Assembly: GCA_004297395.1 (NCBI GenBank)
Contig: SCUO01000093.1
Span: 62,001-126,000 of the forward strand
Length of the DNA stretch: 64,000 bases
Reading direction: 5' to 3'
Origin: Chloroflexota bacterium
Lineage (GTDB): Bacteria; Chloroflexota; Limnocylindria; Limnocylindrales; CSP1-4
Below, piece by piece: positions 42,150 through 50,579 of the stretch. The translations under genes were made by a program, and so were the position numbers. The notes beneath the pieces are model-generated. The model saw only the letters and a program-made list of their open reading frames with translations, searched no databases and was not told the origin of the DNA. Numbering within the stretch: the first letter of the stretch is position 1; each line of letters begins with the position of its first letter.

Positions 42150-43916
42150 CTACGGACTCAACCAGCCGAACTGGCCATCCGCCGTGATCCAGACCTTGCC
42201 CGCCTTGGGTGCCTCGGACGTCTCGAACAAGCCTCCCGGGTCGCCTGGAACCGGGTTCACGAACAGCGAACAGCCCCTGACGTTCTTCGCGGGGAGCAGG
42301 AGCGTCACTTCCGTTGTGCTCCCGGCCGGCACGACGTTGGGGGTCACGGACCCACACAGCTCGCCCAGCGTGTTGCTCCCGTCATCCTCGGCCAGGAACA
42401 GCGTCGCGGGTTGAGCGCTGTCGTTGACGACCGTGACGGTCCAGGGCCTGGCGTTCGGCGGGACCGGGCCGGTCGCGGGCGGATACGGGGATGGCCGCGG
42501 GGTCGGGGTCGGGATGACTGGCGGAGGTGGCGCAGGGAACTCCGGCAACGCGGGCGGTACGACGCCGGCGGGGACGTACAGCTCTGCCGCGCCGGTCGCA
42601 ACACAGACCTGCTCCAGACAGTCACTGCCACCGGCCACGAGGACCGTGCCATCGAGCAACAGGATGGCCGGCCCTGCATGCGACCGGAGCATGGGCGCGG
42701 CGGTGATCCAGGCTCCGATGGCCGGGTCGTACACCTCGGCAGCAACCGTGTCGAACACGTCGTTGGCCATCAGGACCCTGCCGTCCGCCAGCAGCGTCAT
42801 CGTTCCGTAAGCGATACCGGGTCTCACGGGGAGCGTGGTCCAGGCTCCGATGGCCGGGTCGTAGACCGCCATGTTCAACTGTGGTGCGCCGCTCCTGCCC
42901 GCCACGAGCACCGTGCCGTCGCGCAGCAGCGTGGCCGTGTGATGCCCGAACCCCGCGGGCATGTTCGCGACCGCCGTCCAGGACCCGGTGCTCGGGTCGT
43001 ACAGCTCGACTGCGCTCGTGACGGCGTCGGGGATGACGTAGCCGCCGGCCACCAGCACCCTGCCATCGGCCAGCACCGTGGCCGTGGCGTAGTAGCGCGG
43101 CGTGATCATCGGCGCAGCCGCGGTCCACGTCCCGCTGGCGGGGTCGTACAACTCGGCGCCCCCGGCCGGGCACACGCTGAACGCCGGGCACGAGGCAGGT
43201 GGGCCTCCTGCTGACAGACCTATCACCAGGACCCTGCCGTCGGGTAGCAACGTGGCCGTGTCGCCGACGAAGTCTCCAGCCCGGACCATCGGTCCGGTGG
43301 CGGACCACGTCCCGCTGGTCGGGTCGTACAGCTCAGCGCCGGGCCGATCTCCGTCGCTGGCCGCGCCCGCCAGCACCATGCCGTCGCGCAACAACACCGG
43401 CGGGAAGCCGATCGGCCTGATCATGTTCCCGGTGGCGGACCAGGTTCCGGTGACCGGGTCGTACACCTCGGCGGACGTCACGCCGGATCCATCGCCGGAC
43501 TCGCCCAGGACGAGCACCCGGCCGTCGAGGAGCCGCACCGCGGAGTACTCAACGCGAGGCGTGTTCATCGTGCCTGTGGCGATCCAGACCCCTGCCGAAT
43601 TCGTGACGGGCGTGGCCGGCACGACCGCAGGTTGGCTCGGGCTGCCGCTCGGCAGGGGACTCTCGCTCGGCGCGGCGACGTCGGACTTGCCTCGCTGGAA
43701 CAGGAGCGCTGCGCCGACCACGAGCAGGGCGACGACCGCCGCCGCGCTGAGCGCGGCCGAAAACGTGGACCGAGTCGCCCACGGGCGGAACACCGTCCGC
43801 TGACGAGTTCGACGGACCTCGTCCAGGACGGCAGCGACGACCCGATCGGGCAGCACCGTCATCCCGTCGTCGAGGTAGGCGGCGAGCAGCGCGCCTGGAT
43901 CGCGTGACGTCGTCAT
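42150..43916 (-). CDS. Membrane Kelch-repeat protein, likely anti-sigma partner
   Basis: The 588-residue protein has a short N-terminal cytoplasmic segment (about residues 1-45, LLAAYLDDGMTVLPDRVV) similar to those of putative anti-sigma proteins. One transmembrane helix follows (about 52-72), then an external Kelch-like propeller of seven or more repeats (for example ATLLPDGRVLVIG, ATVLADGRVLVAGG, AELYDPASGTWTAAAPM). A Pro-rich spacer and a C-terminal beta domain end it. It overlaps the ECF sigma gene by ATGA, so it probably controls that sigma factor and senses something outside through the propeller (inference). Confidence 0.82.
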   Translation of the reverse strand: MTTSRDPGALLAAYLDDGMTVLPDRVVAAVLDEVRRTRQRTVFRPWATRSTFSAALSAAAVVALLVVGAALLFQRGKSDVAAPSESPLPSGSPSQPAVVPATPVTNSAGVWIATGTMNTPRVEYSAVRLLDGRVLVLGESGDGSGVTSAEVYDPVTGTWSATGNMIRPIGFPPVLLRDGMVLAGAASDGDRPGAELYDPTSGTWSATGPMVRAGDFVGDTATLLPDGRVLVIGLSAGGPPASCPAFSVCPAGGAELYDPASGTWTAAAPMITPRYYATATVLADGRVLVAGGYVIPDAVTSAVELYDPSTGSWTAVANMPAGFGHHTATLLRDGTVLVAGRSGAPQLNMAVYDPAIGAWTTLPVRPGIAYGTMTLLADGRVLMANDVFDTVAAEVYDPAIGAWITAAPMLRSHAGPAILLLDGTVLVAGGSDCLEQVCVATGAAELYVPAGVVPPALPEFPAPPPPVIPTPTPRPSPYPPATGPVPPNARPWTVTVVNDSAQPATLFLAEDDGSNTLGELCGSVTPNVVPAGSTTEVTLLLPAKNVRGCSLFVNPVPGDPGGLFETSEAPKAGKVWITADGQFGWLSP

Positions 43917-44518
43917 GCCAGTTGCTCCTGGTCGAGGGAGGAGGTCCGAGCGTCGGCCTCGAGCGCCGCCCGAATCGCCGCGGTGGCGTGGGAGAGCCGG
44001 GACTTCGCCGTCCCGAGGGGGATGCCGAGGTGATCGGCGACCTCGGGCACGGTCATCCCGAGCGCGTGATGGAAGACGAGGATGGCGCGCTGTTCCGGCG
44101 GGAGCCGCCGAAAGCCGCGGTCGAGCTGGTCGCGGTCGTGGACCGTCAGCAGCGCGCGGTCGGTGACGGTGGGTGCGTCGGACTCGAGCAGGACGACATT
44201 GGTCGCGGCCTGCCGGCGTCGCCGGGCTTCGGCATAACAGGCATGGACGAGAATCCGGTGCAGCCACGCGTCGAAGCGATCGAGGTCGCGGAGCGCGGGC
44301 AGCTCTCGCCACACCTGGACCAGGGCTACCTGCACGGCATCCTGGGCGAGATCGGCATCGCGCAGGATCCGATGGGCGATGTAGATGCAGCGGTCGCCGA
44401 CCTGTCGAACCAGGGCGCCGAAGGCCTCCTCGTCGCCCTGTCTCGCCTGCTCCACGATCGTTCGCAGCACTGGCTTCCTCTGGCTCTCGACGCCGGGGAC
44501 GACGCCGCTAGCGAGCAT
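43913..44518 (-). CDS. ECF RNA polymerase sigma factor
   Basis: This 201-residue sigma-70 family protein has region 2 (DEEAFGALVRQVGDRCIYIA, RDADLAQDAVQVALVQVW) and region 4 (RRLPPEQRAILVFHHALGM, VADHLGIPLGTAKSRL). The ATG at 44518 or a GTG slightly downstream may start it. It is translationally coupled to the Kelch protein and divergent from the SAM-riboswitch operon. Its own promoter is not evident. Confidence 0.9.
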   Translation of the reverse strand: MLASGVVPGVESQRKPVLRTIVEQARQGDEEAFGALVRQVGDRCIYIAHRILRDADLAQDAVQVALVQVWRELPALRDLDRFDAWLHRILVHACYAEARRRRQAATNVVLLESDAPTVTDRALLTVHDRDQLDRGFRRLPPEQRAILVFHHALGMTVPEVADHLGIPLGTAKSRLSHATAAIRAALEADARTSSLDQEQLA

Positions 44519-44593
44519 GAGTGTGCGCGTGTCGCGAATCGTTCTAACTCGGTCATGCGGCCAGCGGACGAGATCGTTCCGCGACACGTCCGT

Positions 44594-44622
44594 TTGACGT
44601 CGCGGACCGCCGCCCCTAGGAT
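44594..44622 (+). promoter_or_regulatory. Sigma-70-type promoter of the SAM-riboswitch operon
   Basis: TTGACG (44594-44599) and TAGGAT (44617-44622) are separated by 17 bases, placing the transcript start close to the riboswitch. Confidence 0.75.
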
Positions 44623-44641
44623 CCGCAGACAAACCGAATAG

Positions 44642-44748
44642 CCTATCGAGAGTGGTGGAGGGACCGGCCCTTTGAAGCCACGACAACCTACCGGCGGCGA
44701 CGCCGGCAAGGTGCCAAGTCCGGGCAGGACAACCACCTGCGAGATAGG
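44642..44748 (+). promoter_or_regulatory. SAM-I (S-box) riboswitch
   Basis: All core SAM-I segments are present in order. The P1 arm CCTATC (44642-44647) pairs with GATAGG (44743-44748). Between them are GAGAGTGGTGGAGGGA, then GGCCC..TGAA, then the AACC segment, then CAAGGTGCCAAGTCC. It binds S-adenosylmethionine and is expected to stop transcription at the following terminator when SAM is high. Confidence 0.95.
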
Positions 44749-44760
44749 GATCCACCCGAG

Positions 44761-44791
44761 CCCTTCCTCTCCCAGGAAGGGTTTCCTGTTT
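44761..44791 (+). terminator. Attenuation terminator of the SAM riboswitch
   Basis: CCCTTCCT (44761-44768) pairs with AGGAAGGG (44774-44781), followed by TTTCCTGTTT. It is the expression platform downstream of P1. Confidence 0.9.
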
Positions 44792-44859
44792 CTCCGGCCA
44801 CGATCGGTACGGCAGCCACGCCGAGCGCCCCGCGGTGCGCCACCTGCCAGGAGCCGACC

Positions 44860-46305
44860 ATGACGACCGAGACGACCACGACCGACGAGCGCAGCCACGC
44901 GCCGTCGATGATGGCCGCGCCGGTCGCGACCGGCCTCGGCACGAGCTCGGCCCCGGGCGCCGCGGTCGGCGCGGAGACCGGCGCCGGCGGCGGCCATTCC
45001 GCGATCGAGGTCGACATCGACCGCGCGGTCGACCCGGCCCATCGCCCCCGGATCGTCGGGCTGCGCTGTCGGAGCTGCTTCCGTCCCGAGACGGTCAGCC
45101 CCAGCTTCGTCTGCCCCGCCTGCTTCGGCCCGCTCGAGGTCGTCTACGACCGCGAGGCGATCCGGGCCCAGGTGAGCCGCGCCGCGATCGAGGCCCGCGA
45201 GCCCGGGATCTGGCGTTACCTCGAGCTCCTGCCCATCGACGAGGTCCCTGCCAGGAGCCTCGCGGTCGGCTCCACGCCGCTCCTCCGCGCCGACCGCCTC
45301 GGCGCCGAGCTCGGCCTGGCGGCCGGCAATCTGCGGCTCAAGGACGACACCCGGAATCCCACGCTGTCGTTCAAGGACCGGGTCGTGGCCATCGCCGCGG
45401 CGCGGGCCCAGGCCTTCGGCTTCGAGACCCTGGCCTGTGCCTCGACCGGGAACCTCGCCGGCGCCACGGCGGCCGCCGCCGCGGCGCTCGGGATGCGGGC
45501 CGTCGTCTTCGTCCCGGCCGACCTGGAGCCGGCCAAGATCGACCATGCCCTGAGCTACGGGGCGACGGTCGTCCCGGTCAAGGGCACGTACGACGACATC
45601 AATCGCCTCAGCCTCGAGATCGCCGACGAGGAGGGCTGGGCGTTCGTCAACGTCAACATCCGGCCGTTCTACTCGGAGGGCAGCAAGACCCTCGCCTTCG
45701 AGGTCGCCGAGCAGCTCGGCTGGCGGCTGCCCGACGTCGTCGTCGCCCCGATCGCCTCGGGCAGCCTGTTCACCAAGGTCGCCCGGGGCTTCGAGGACCT
45801 TGTCGCCGCAGACCTCGTCGAGGACAAGCTGGTCCGGTTCGTCGGGGCCCAGGCCGATGGCTGCTCGCCGGTCGCCCAGGCCTTCGCCTCCGGCGCGGAC
45901 GAGATCCACCCGGTCCGGACGCCCGACACGATCGTCCGGTCGCTGGCCATCGGCTCGCCCGCCGACGGTCGGTACGCCCTGGCCCTCGCCCGCCGGACCG
46001 GGGGCTCGATCGAGGCCGTCCCGGACGAGGCGACCGCCGCCGCGATCCGCCGGCTGGGCCGGACCGAGGGCGTTTTTGCCGAGACCGCCGGCGGGGTCAC
46101 GCTGGCCGGCCTGGAGGGGGCGATCCGGCGCGGGGTCATCGGCCCCGACGATGAGGTCGTGGCGCTCATCACCGGCAACGGCATGAAGACGCCTGACGCC
46201 AAGTGGTTCGGGGTGCCGGAGCGCACCGGGCTGGATGGTGGTGGGCTCGCGCCCGCCATCAATCCGTCCTATGCCGAGTTCAGCCGAGCGGGGATCGCCG
46301 GATGA
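44860..46305 (+). CDS. thrC: Threonine synthase-family PLP enzyme under SAM riboswitch control
   Basis: The 481-residue protein has a low-complexity N-terminus (about 1-45), a zinc-ribbon-like pair LRCRSCF...FVCPACFGPLE, and a fold-type II PLP domain with Schiff-base lysine in NPTLSFKDR and phosphate-binding ASTGNLAGA. This is typical of threonine synthase, which makes threonine from O-phosphohomoserine. Control by a SAM-OFF riboswitch is unexpected for threonine formation and fits a methionine-pathway role better. Threonine-synthase homologues that make homocysteine from O-phosphohomoserine have been described in actinomycetes. The DUF4395 neighbour is consistent. Both readings remain open. 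Confidence 0.85.
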   Translation: MTTETTTTDERSHAPSMMAAPVATGLGTSSAPGAAVGAETGAGGGHSAIEVDIDRAVDPAHRPRIVGLRCRSCFRPETVSPSFVCPACFGPLEVVYDREAIRAQVSRAAIEAREPGIWRYLELLPIDEVPARSLAVGSTPLLRADRLGAELGLAAGNLRLKDDTRNPTLSFKDRVVAIAAARAQAFGFETLACASTGNLAGATAAAAAALGMRAVVFVPADLEPAKIDHALSYGATVVPVKGTYDDINRLSLEIADEEGWAFVNVNIRPFYSEGSKTLAFEVAEQLGWRLPDVVVAPIASGSLFTKVARGFEDLVAADLVEDKLVRFVGAQADGCSPVAQAFASGADEIHPVRTPDTIVRSLAIGSPADGRYALALARRTGGSIEAVPDEATAAAIRRLGRTEGVFAETAGGVTLAGLEGAIRRGVIGPDDEVVALITGNGMKTPDAKWFGVPERTGLDGGGLAPAINPSYAEFSRAGIAG

Positions 46306-46361
46306 CCGGCCGGAACGTTGCCCCTCGACCGATCCGCCGATCCGCCGTATCCTCAGCCTCG

Positions 46362-46415
46362 ATGACGCGTCCCACGGGTATCCCGGGCCGCTGCTCCTGT
46401 CGCCGGCGGGCCTGA
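46362..46415 (+). CDS. Possible leaderless Cys-containing leader peptide
   Basis: A 17-codon ORF (ending GRCSCRRRA) starts eight bases after a -10-like TATCCT (46348-46353), 110 bases before the DUF4395 gene. Short Cys-coding leaderless ORFs act as cysteine-responsive attenuators of sulfur operons in mycobacteria. A similar function here is speculative. Confidence 0.3.
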   Translation: MTRPTGIPGRCSCRRRA

Positions 46416-46524
46416 GCCCGGCGGCCGACACCGGCCGTCCTTCGGTCCGCACGCAGCGTCCACACTCGCCCTTCGCGCTTCCGCCGCGCAGGCGCCGGGT
46501 CCCGACCCCACCTGAGGTTCACTC

Positions 46525-47028
46525 GTGTCATCCGTGATTCGCGTTCGCACCATCGATCCGCGCGGCCAGCGCTTCGGCGCCGGCCTGTCCGCGGTCACCC
46601 TCGTCGCCGGGATCGCGCTCGATCTCCCCGTCATCGCCGCGATCGTCGGGGCGGCGCTGGCCGTCAGCGCCGCCCTCGGCACCCAGTGGTTCCTGTTCGG
46701 CCGGCCTTGGCCGTCGGTCCGGAGAGCGCTCCAACTCGGGCCGCCTAGGGACCCGGAGCCGGAGCTCGGCCCGCGCTTCGCCCAGGCCCTCGGGGCCCTG
46801 TTCGTGGCGATCGGGTTCGTCCTCTTCGCCGCCGGCGCCCCGGCCCTGGTGTTCTGGGCCCCGATCGCCGCCGTCGCCGGACTGCAGGCGCTGCTCGCCG
46901 TCTCCGGCTACTGCCTCGGCTGCAAGCTCTATGGCCTCCACTGGTTCCTGCCCGAGCTCTTTGACCGGGTCGTCCTGCGGGTGCCGGTCCAGCCGCGGAT
47001 CTCGCTCCGGAGCCCCGGCGCGCGCTGA
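46525..47028 (+). CDS. DUF4395 membrane protein
   Basis: This 167-residue protein has four predicted transmembrane helices and the DUF4395 features: an N-terminal VDPRG-like segment (TIDPRGQRFGAGLSAV) and a C-terminal GYCLGCKLYGL with two cysteines. Members of this family are often next to thioredoxin and thiosulfate sulfurtransferase genes and may take part in sulfur transfer (from memory, untested). GTG start. It lies downstream of the SAM-controlled threonine-synthase homologue. Confidence 0.85.
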   Translation: MSSVIRVRTIDPRGQRFGAGLSAVTLVAGIALDLPVIAAIVGAALAVSAALGTQWFLFGRPWPSVRRALQLGPPRDPEPELGPRFAQALGALFVAIGFVLFAAGAPALVFWAPIAAVAGLQALLAVSGYCLGCKLYGLHWFLPELFDRVVLRVPVQPRISLRSPGAR

Positions 47029-47110
47029 GGGCGCACTGAGAGCGCGCCGAGGGCGCGCCTGGCTGGCACCATGATCGGGTGACCTTTGCCCAACGCCCCA
47101 ACCCCCCGCG

Positions 47111-48271
47111 ATGACCGAGACCGTCGACGCCGTCGTCGTCGGCGGCGGGGCGATGGGCACCTCGATCGCCTACCACCTTGCGGCCACGGGGCTGGGCCGG
47201 GTGGTTCTCCTGGAAAGGGAGACCGCGCTCGGGACGGGCTCGACTGGGCGATGTGCCGGCGGCTTCCGGATCCAGTTCTCGAGCGAGATCAACGTCCGCC
47301 TCTCGCTGGCGAGCGTGCCGCTGATCCGGCGGTTCTCGGACGAGCATGGCCTGCCGCTCGACGTCGACGTCGATGGCTACCTCTTCCTGGTCCGCGACGA
47401 GGCAGCGTGGGCGGGCTACAGGGCCGCGGCCGCGATGCAGCGGTCGCTGGGCGCCCGGGTGGAAGAGCTGGACGCAGTCGCGGCCGCGGCGCTGATCCCG
47501 GGCCTGAACGTCGACGGCGTCGTCGGGGCGACGTTCGGGCCGGACGACGGGATCGCCGACCCGTCAGGGTTGACCTACGGCTACGCCACGCTCGCCCGGC
47601 GGCACGGGACGGCGATCCGCCTCGGGACGGAGGTCACCGCGATCCGTGCATCGGCCGACGGGAGCCGGGTGACGGGGGTCTCGACACGCGACGGTGACAT
47701 CGATGCCCCCATCGTCGTCAACGCCGCCGGCGTTTGGGCGGGGCCCCTCGCCGCGACCTGCGGCCTCGATCTCCCCCTCGAGCCGCAGCCGCGCCACGTC
47801 GTGACGACGTCCGGATTCCCTGGGGCCCCTACGCGTCGGACGCTCGTGATCGACGCCTCGACGATGTTCTACTTCCACCGCGAGGGCGCGGGCGTGCTCA
47901 TGGGGATGCCCCGGCTCGCCGACGCGGTCGCGACCTTCGACACGGTCGTCGACGATCGCTGGATCGCCGACGAGCTGCTGCCCCAGGCGATCGGCGTCCT
48001 GCCGGCGATCGAGGATGCCGGGCTGGCCCGCTCGTGGGTCGGTCTCTACGAGATGACCCCCGATCACCACGCGATCCTGGGTCCGGTGGACGGCCTGGCG
48101 GGCCTGTACCTGGCGAACGGCTTCTCCGGCCACGGCTTCCAGCACGCGCCGATCGTCGGGAAGGTCATCTCGGAGATCGTCACCGGCGCCCCGCCGACCG
48201 TCGATGTCTCCGCGCTCCGCCTGGAGCGCTTCGCCCGCGGCGAGCTCATCGGCGAATCACACGTCGTCTGA
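47111..48271 (+). CDS. FAD-dependent amine/amino-acid oxidoreductase (DAO family)
   Basis: This 386-residue flavoprotein has the dinucleotide motif VVVGGGAMGTSIAYHLA, the segment TGRCAGGFRIQFSSEINVRLS typical of sarcosine/dimethylglycine oxidase-like members, and the C-terminal GLYLANGFSGHGFQHAPIVG. It is predicted to oxidise an N-methylated or D-amino acid. The substrate is not assigned. Its 3' end overlaps the convergent membrane-protein gene by 15 bases. Confidence 0.9.
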   Translation: MTETVDAVVVGGGAMGTSIAYHLAATGLGRVVLLERETALGTGSTGRCAGGFRIQFSSEINVRLSLASVPLIRRFSDEHGLPLDVDVDGYLFLVRDEAAWAGYRAAAAMQRSLGARVEELDAVAAAALIPGLNVDGVVGATFGPDDGIADPSGLTYGYATLARRHGTAIRLGTEVTAIRASADGSRVTGVSTRDGDIDAPIVVNAAGVWAGPLAATCGLDLPLEPQPRHVVTTSGFPGAPTRRTLVIDASTMFYFHREGAGVLMGMPRLADAVATFDTVVDDRWIADELLPQAIGVLPAIEDAGLARSWVGLYEMTPDHHAILGPVDGLAGLYLANGFSGHGFQHAPIVGKVISEIVTGAPPTVDVSALRLERFARGELIGESHVV

Positions 48272-48715
48272 GCCGGGAACGGATCGACCTCCACGCGCGA
48301 GGGGTATGTCACGTGCCGCTTTCCGTCCGGCCCAGGCTCCGACGAACGCGGCTGCCGGCTGGAGACCCATGACCGACACGGCGGCAACGACGAGTGGCGC
48401 GTGGATCGGCTCGAGCTCCCCGATGGCGAACGGGGCGAGCACGAGCCCCGCGAACAGGTCGCCCACCAGCACCGCGGCAACGAGCTTGGGCGCGGACAGG
48501 CGCAGCTGCCTCGCGGCAACGAACCCGGCCGCGGCGGCGACCACCGCCACGAGCACGATGACCGTCGGCAGCTCGAACAGGCTGATCCCGCCCTTCGAGA
48601 TCGATCGCTGGAGCCCGACGTTGCCGGCCGTCGCGGCAAGCGCAAGCCAGCTGGCAAGGCAGACGGCTGAACCGCCAACGATCAAGCGCCGCCAGTCAAT
48701 CTTCATGGCCTCCAT
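48257..48715 (-). CDS. Small polytopic membrane protein
   Basis: This roughly 152-residue protein has four predicted transmembrane helices and a short basic C-terminus. No family is recognised. ATG codons at 48715 and 48706 are possible starts. The second has GGAGG only two bases upstream, so the first is preferred. It is convergent with the FAD oxidoreductase gene. Confidence 0.6.
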   Translation of the reverse strand: MEAMKIDWRRLIVGGSAVCLASWLALAATAGNVGLQRSISKGGISLFELPTVIVLVAVVAAAAGFVAARQLRLSAPKLVAAVLVGDLFAGLVLAPFAIGELEPIHAPLVVAAVSVMGLQPAAAFVGAWAGRKAARDIPLARGGRSVPGSDDV

Positions 48716-48792
48716 CCGACGGCCCGTCGACGGTCGATGTACTGCCCGCCGAGTGCCGACCGAGCATGTCCCTGCCACCGCCCGCGGTGGCG

Positions 48793-49584
48793 TCAGGGCA
48801 GCGTGTCGCGCACCCCGATGCGCAGGACGGCCTCGGCGGCGAGCCGGAGGATCAGGTCCCGGCCGGTGTCGTGGCGCTGCCAGTCCCGGTTGTCCCACGC
48901 TTCCCCGGAGAGGTCGTCGCCGGCGTAGAGCATCTGCCCGAAGGAGACGCCCCGGAACTGCGCGACGGCAAAGAAGGCGGCGGCCTCCATCTCGACCGTG
49001 AGGCAGCCCTCGGCCACGCGCCGACGGACCTTGTCCCTGGTCTCGCGGTAGATCCCGTCGGTAGTCCAGGTCCTGCCGGCGACGTGCGGGATGCGGTGCG
49101 CGTCCAGGGTGGCGATGATCGCTGCGAGCGCATCGGCGGTGGGGCCGACTTCTCGCGACGCGGGGAGGTAGTGATAGCTCGTGCCCTCGTCGCGGATGGC
49201 TGACGTCGGGAGGATGACGTGGCCCATTGCGAGATCCGGCACCAGCACGCCGGCGCCGCCCGCGGCGACGAAGGCCCGGCCACCGAGGGCGATGAGCTCC
49301 TCGAGCCAGCCGGCGGCCAGCGGCGCACCTACGCCGGCCAGGGCGACGGCCAGGCGCCGATCGTCGAGCTCCACCTCGAAGACCGGATAGGAGCCTATCT
49401 CGGACCCGAGCCGACCGATCTCGCGACCGCCATGCTCTTCCACGAATGCGGTGATCGCATCCCGGAAGAAGCAGAGCACCACGTGCTGGGGCAACTCGAA
49501 TGGCTCGATCGCGAGGTGGGGCTCGAGCACGGCGTCGCGCGCCGGGTCGAACTCGAGGATCGGGGCGTCGTCTGGGCCGATCAC
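48793..49584 (-). CDS. Nucleoside phosphorylase (PNP/UDP family)
   Basis: This soluble enzyme of about 263 residues is predicted to split nucleosides with phosphate. Family segments are present: LAGVGAPLAAGWLEELIALG, the loop FVAAGGAGVLVPDLAMG, WTTDGIYRET and the substrate-binding VEMEAAAFFAVAQFRG, in which the glutamate binds ribose. It resembles uridine phosphorylase-like members. The start is uncertain: GTG at 49584 avoids overlap with the upstream MerR gene, while an in-frame start at 49659 is also open. Confidence 0.85.
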   Translation of the reverse strand: MIGPDDAPILEFDPARDAVLEPHLAIEPFELPQHVVLCFFRDAITAFVEEHGGREIGRLGSEIGSYPVFEVELDDRRLAVALAGVGAPLAAGWLEELIALGGRAFVAAGGAGVLVPDLAMGHVILPTSAIRDEGTSYHYLPASREVGPTADALAAIIATLDAHRIPHVAGRTWTTDGIYRETRDKVRRRVAEGCLTVEMEAAAFFAVAQFRGVSFGQMLYAGDDLSGEAWDNRDWQRHDTGRDLILRLAAEAVLRIGVRDTLP

Positions 49585-49627
49585 GTGTTGCCCAGCGGTC
49601 GGAAACCGGTCAACGGTGCCTGGCCCG

Positions 49628-50095
49628 TCAATCGGCCGGCGTGCAGCAGGCGCAGCCACCTTCGGCGATGCCGGTCACGGCGGCGGCGGTGTCGCAGCAC
49701 GGAGCGGTGGGAGCCAGCACGTTCAGGGTGCTGTTTCGGGGCCGAGCCCCGGCGACGTGGCGTTCGAGGTCGGCGAGGCGGGCATCGAGGTCGCGGAGGC
49801 GCGACATCCGGTCGCCGAGCTCCGCCCGACGTGCGGCGATCAGTCCAGGCAGCGCGGCCGAGGTATCGGTGCAGTGGCCGGAGTGGCAGTACGAGGCGAG
49901 GCGGGCTGCCTCCTCCAAAGGTAGTTCGAGGCGCCGCAGGTCGATGAGCAGGCGAAGATGCTCGACATCGGCCTCGGCGTACTCGCGGTAGCCGTTGTCC
50001 TGGCGCGGCGGGCGCGGCAGCCAGCCCTCGCGCTCGTAGAAGCGGACTGTGTCTGCCGGGACGCCGACTCGCTCTGCCAGCTCGCCGATTCGCAT
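49628..50095 (-). CDS. MerR-family transcriptional regulator with Cys-rich tail
   Basis: This 155-residue regulator has an N-terminal MerR winged helix (MRIGELAERVGVPADTVRFY, then NGYREYAEAD) and a coiled-coil dimerisation helix. Cysteines lie at CHSGHC in the metal-loop region, and the C-terminus holds two pairs in APCCDT and CACCTPAD. The cysteines indicate metal or thiol sensing. The closely similar operators at 50109 and 51713 mark its own promoter and the DUF2652 operon as targets. ATG at 50095 follows a -10 TTGAGT at six bases. Confidence 0.9.
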   Translation of the reverse strand: MRIGELAERVGVPADTVRFYEREGWLPRPPRQDNGYREYAEADVEHLRLLIDLRRLELPLEEAARLASYCHSGHCTDTSAALPGLIAARRAELGDRMSRLRDLDARLADLERHVAGARPRNSTLNVLAPTAPCCDTAAAVTGIAEGGCACCTPAD

Positions 50096-50101
50096 CGCGC
50101 C

Positions 50102-50131
50102 ACTCAACCTTGGAGTGACTCGAATGTCAAG
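50102..50131 (-). promoter_or_regulatory. MerR-type promoter/operator of the regulator gene
   Basis: Reading the minus strand, TTGACA (50125-50130) and TTGAGT (50102-50107) are 17 bases apart. The 23-base element at 50109-50131 matches 51713-51735 in 19 positions. It overlaps the stop codon of the upstream SRPBCC gene. Confidence 0.65.
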
Positions 50132-50579
50132 CGGGGGTCGCGGCGTCGACCTCCGATTCCAGGAGCGCCTTGAGCTTCATCGCCTCGCCCGCCTCGCCGC
50201 GCTCGACCTCGCCGCGCATGAACGGCTCCATGAGCCGCAGCGCGCCGCGAAGCGACAGTTCGCCGGCGTACGTGAGCCGCGAGCCCTCGCCGTCAGGCTG
50301 GATCGTGTTCACGGCGAGCCAGTCGAGGCTCGGGTGCGACACCCGGAAGCTCACCTTCCGGTCCGGCTCGAGCTCCACGATCTCCATCTCGAGGCGGCCC
50401 TTGATCGGCCCCGAGCTCATTCGGAAGTGGCCGCGCTGGCCCACCCGCCGCGGCCCGTCGTCCTCGAACGCCATGTCGACCATCGGCGTCCACTGCGCGT
50501 AGCGGTCCGGATCCAGGAGCGCTTCGTACACCGCCCGGGGCGGCCGATTGATCGTGACCTCGGACGAGTACCGGATCAT
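50127..50579 (-). CDS. SRPBCC-family protein
   Basis: This 150-residue protein has a START-like hydrophobic-pocket fold: VTINRPPRAVYEALLDPDRYAQW at the N-terminus and a C-terminal helix (LMEPFMRGEVERGEAGEAMK). The family binds lipids or other hydrophobic ligands, or acts as a toxin/antitoxin-like or carrier protein. The ATG overlaps the stop of the DUF2652 gene (ATGA). Its ligand is unknown. Confidence 0.85.
   Translation of the reverse strand: MIRYSSEVTINRPPRAVYEALLDPDRYAQWTPMVDMAFEDDGPRRVGQRGHFRMSSGPIKGRLEMEIVELEPDRKVSFRVSHPSLDWLAVNTIQPDGEGSRLTYAGELSLRGALRLMEPFMRGEVERGEAGEAMKLKALLESEVDAATPA

Noticed and set aside
44326-46452. Minus-strand frame across the sigma factor, riboswitch and threonine-synthase gene
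   Set aside because: It covers a textbook SAM-I riboswitch and a recognised enzyme on the other strand.
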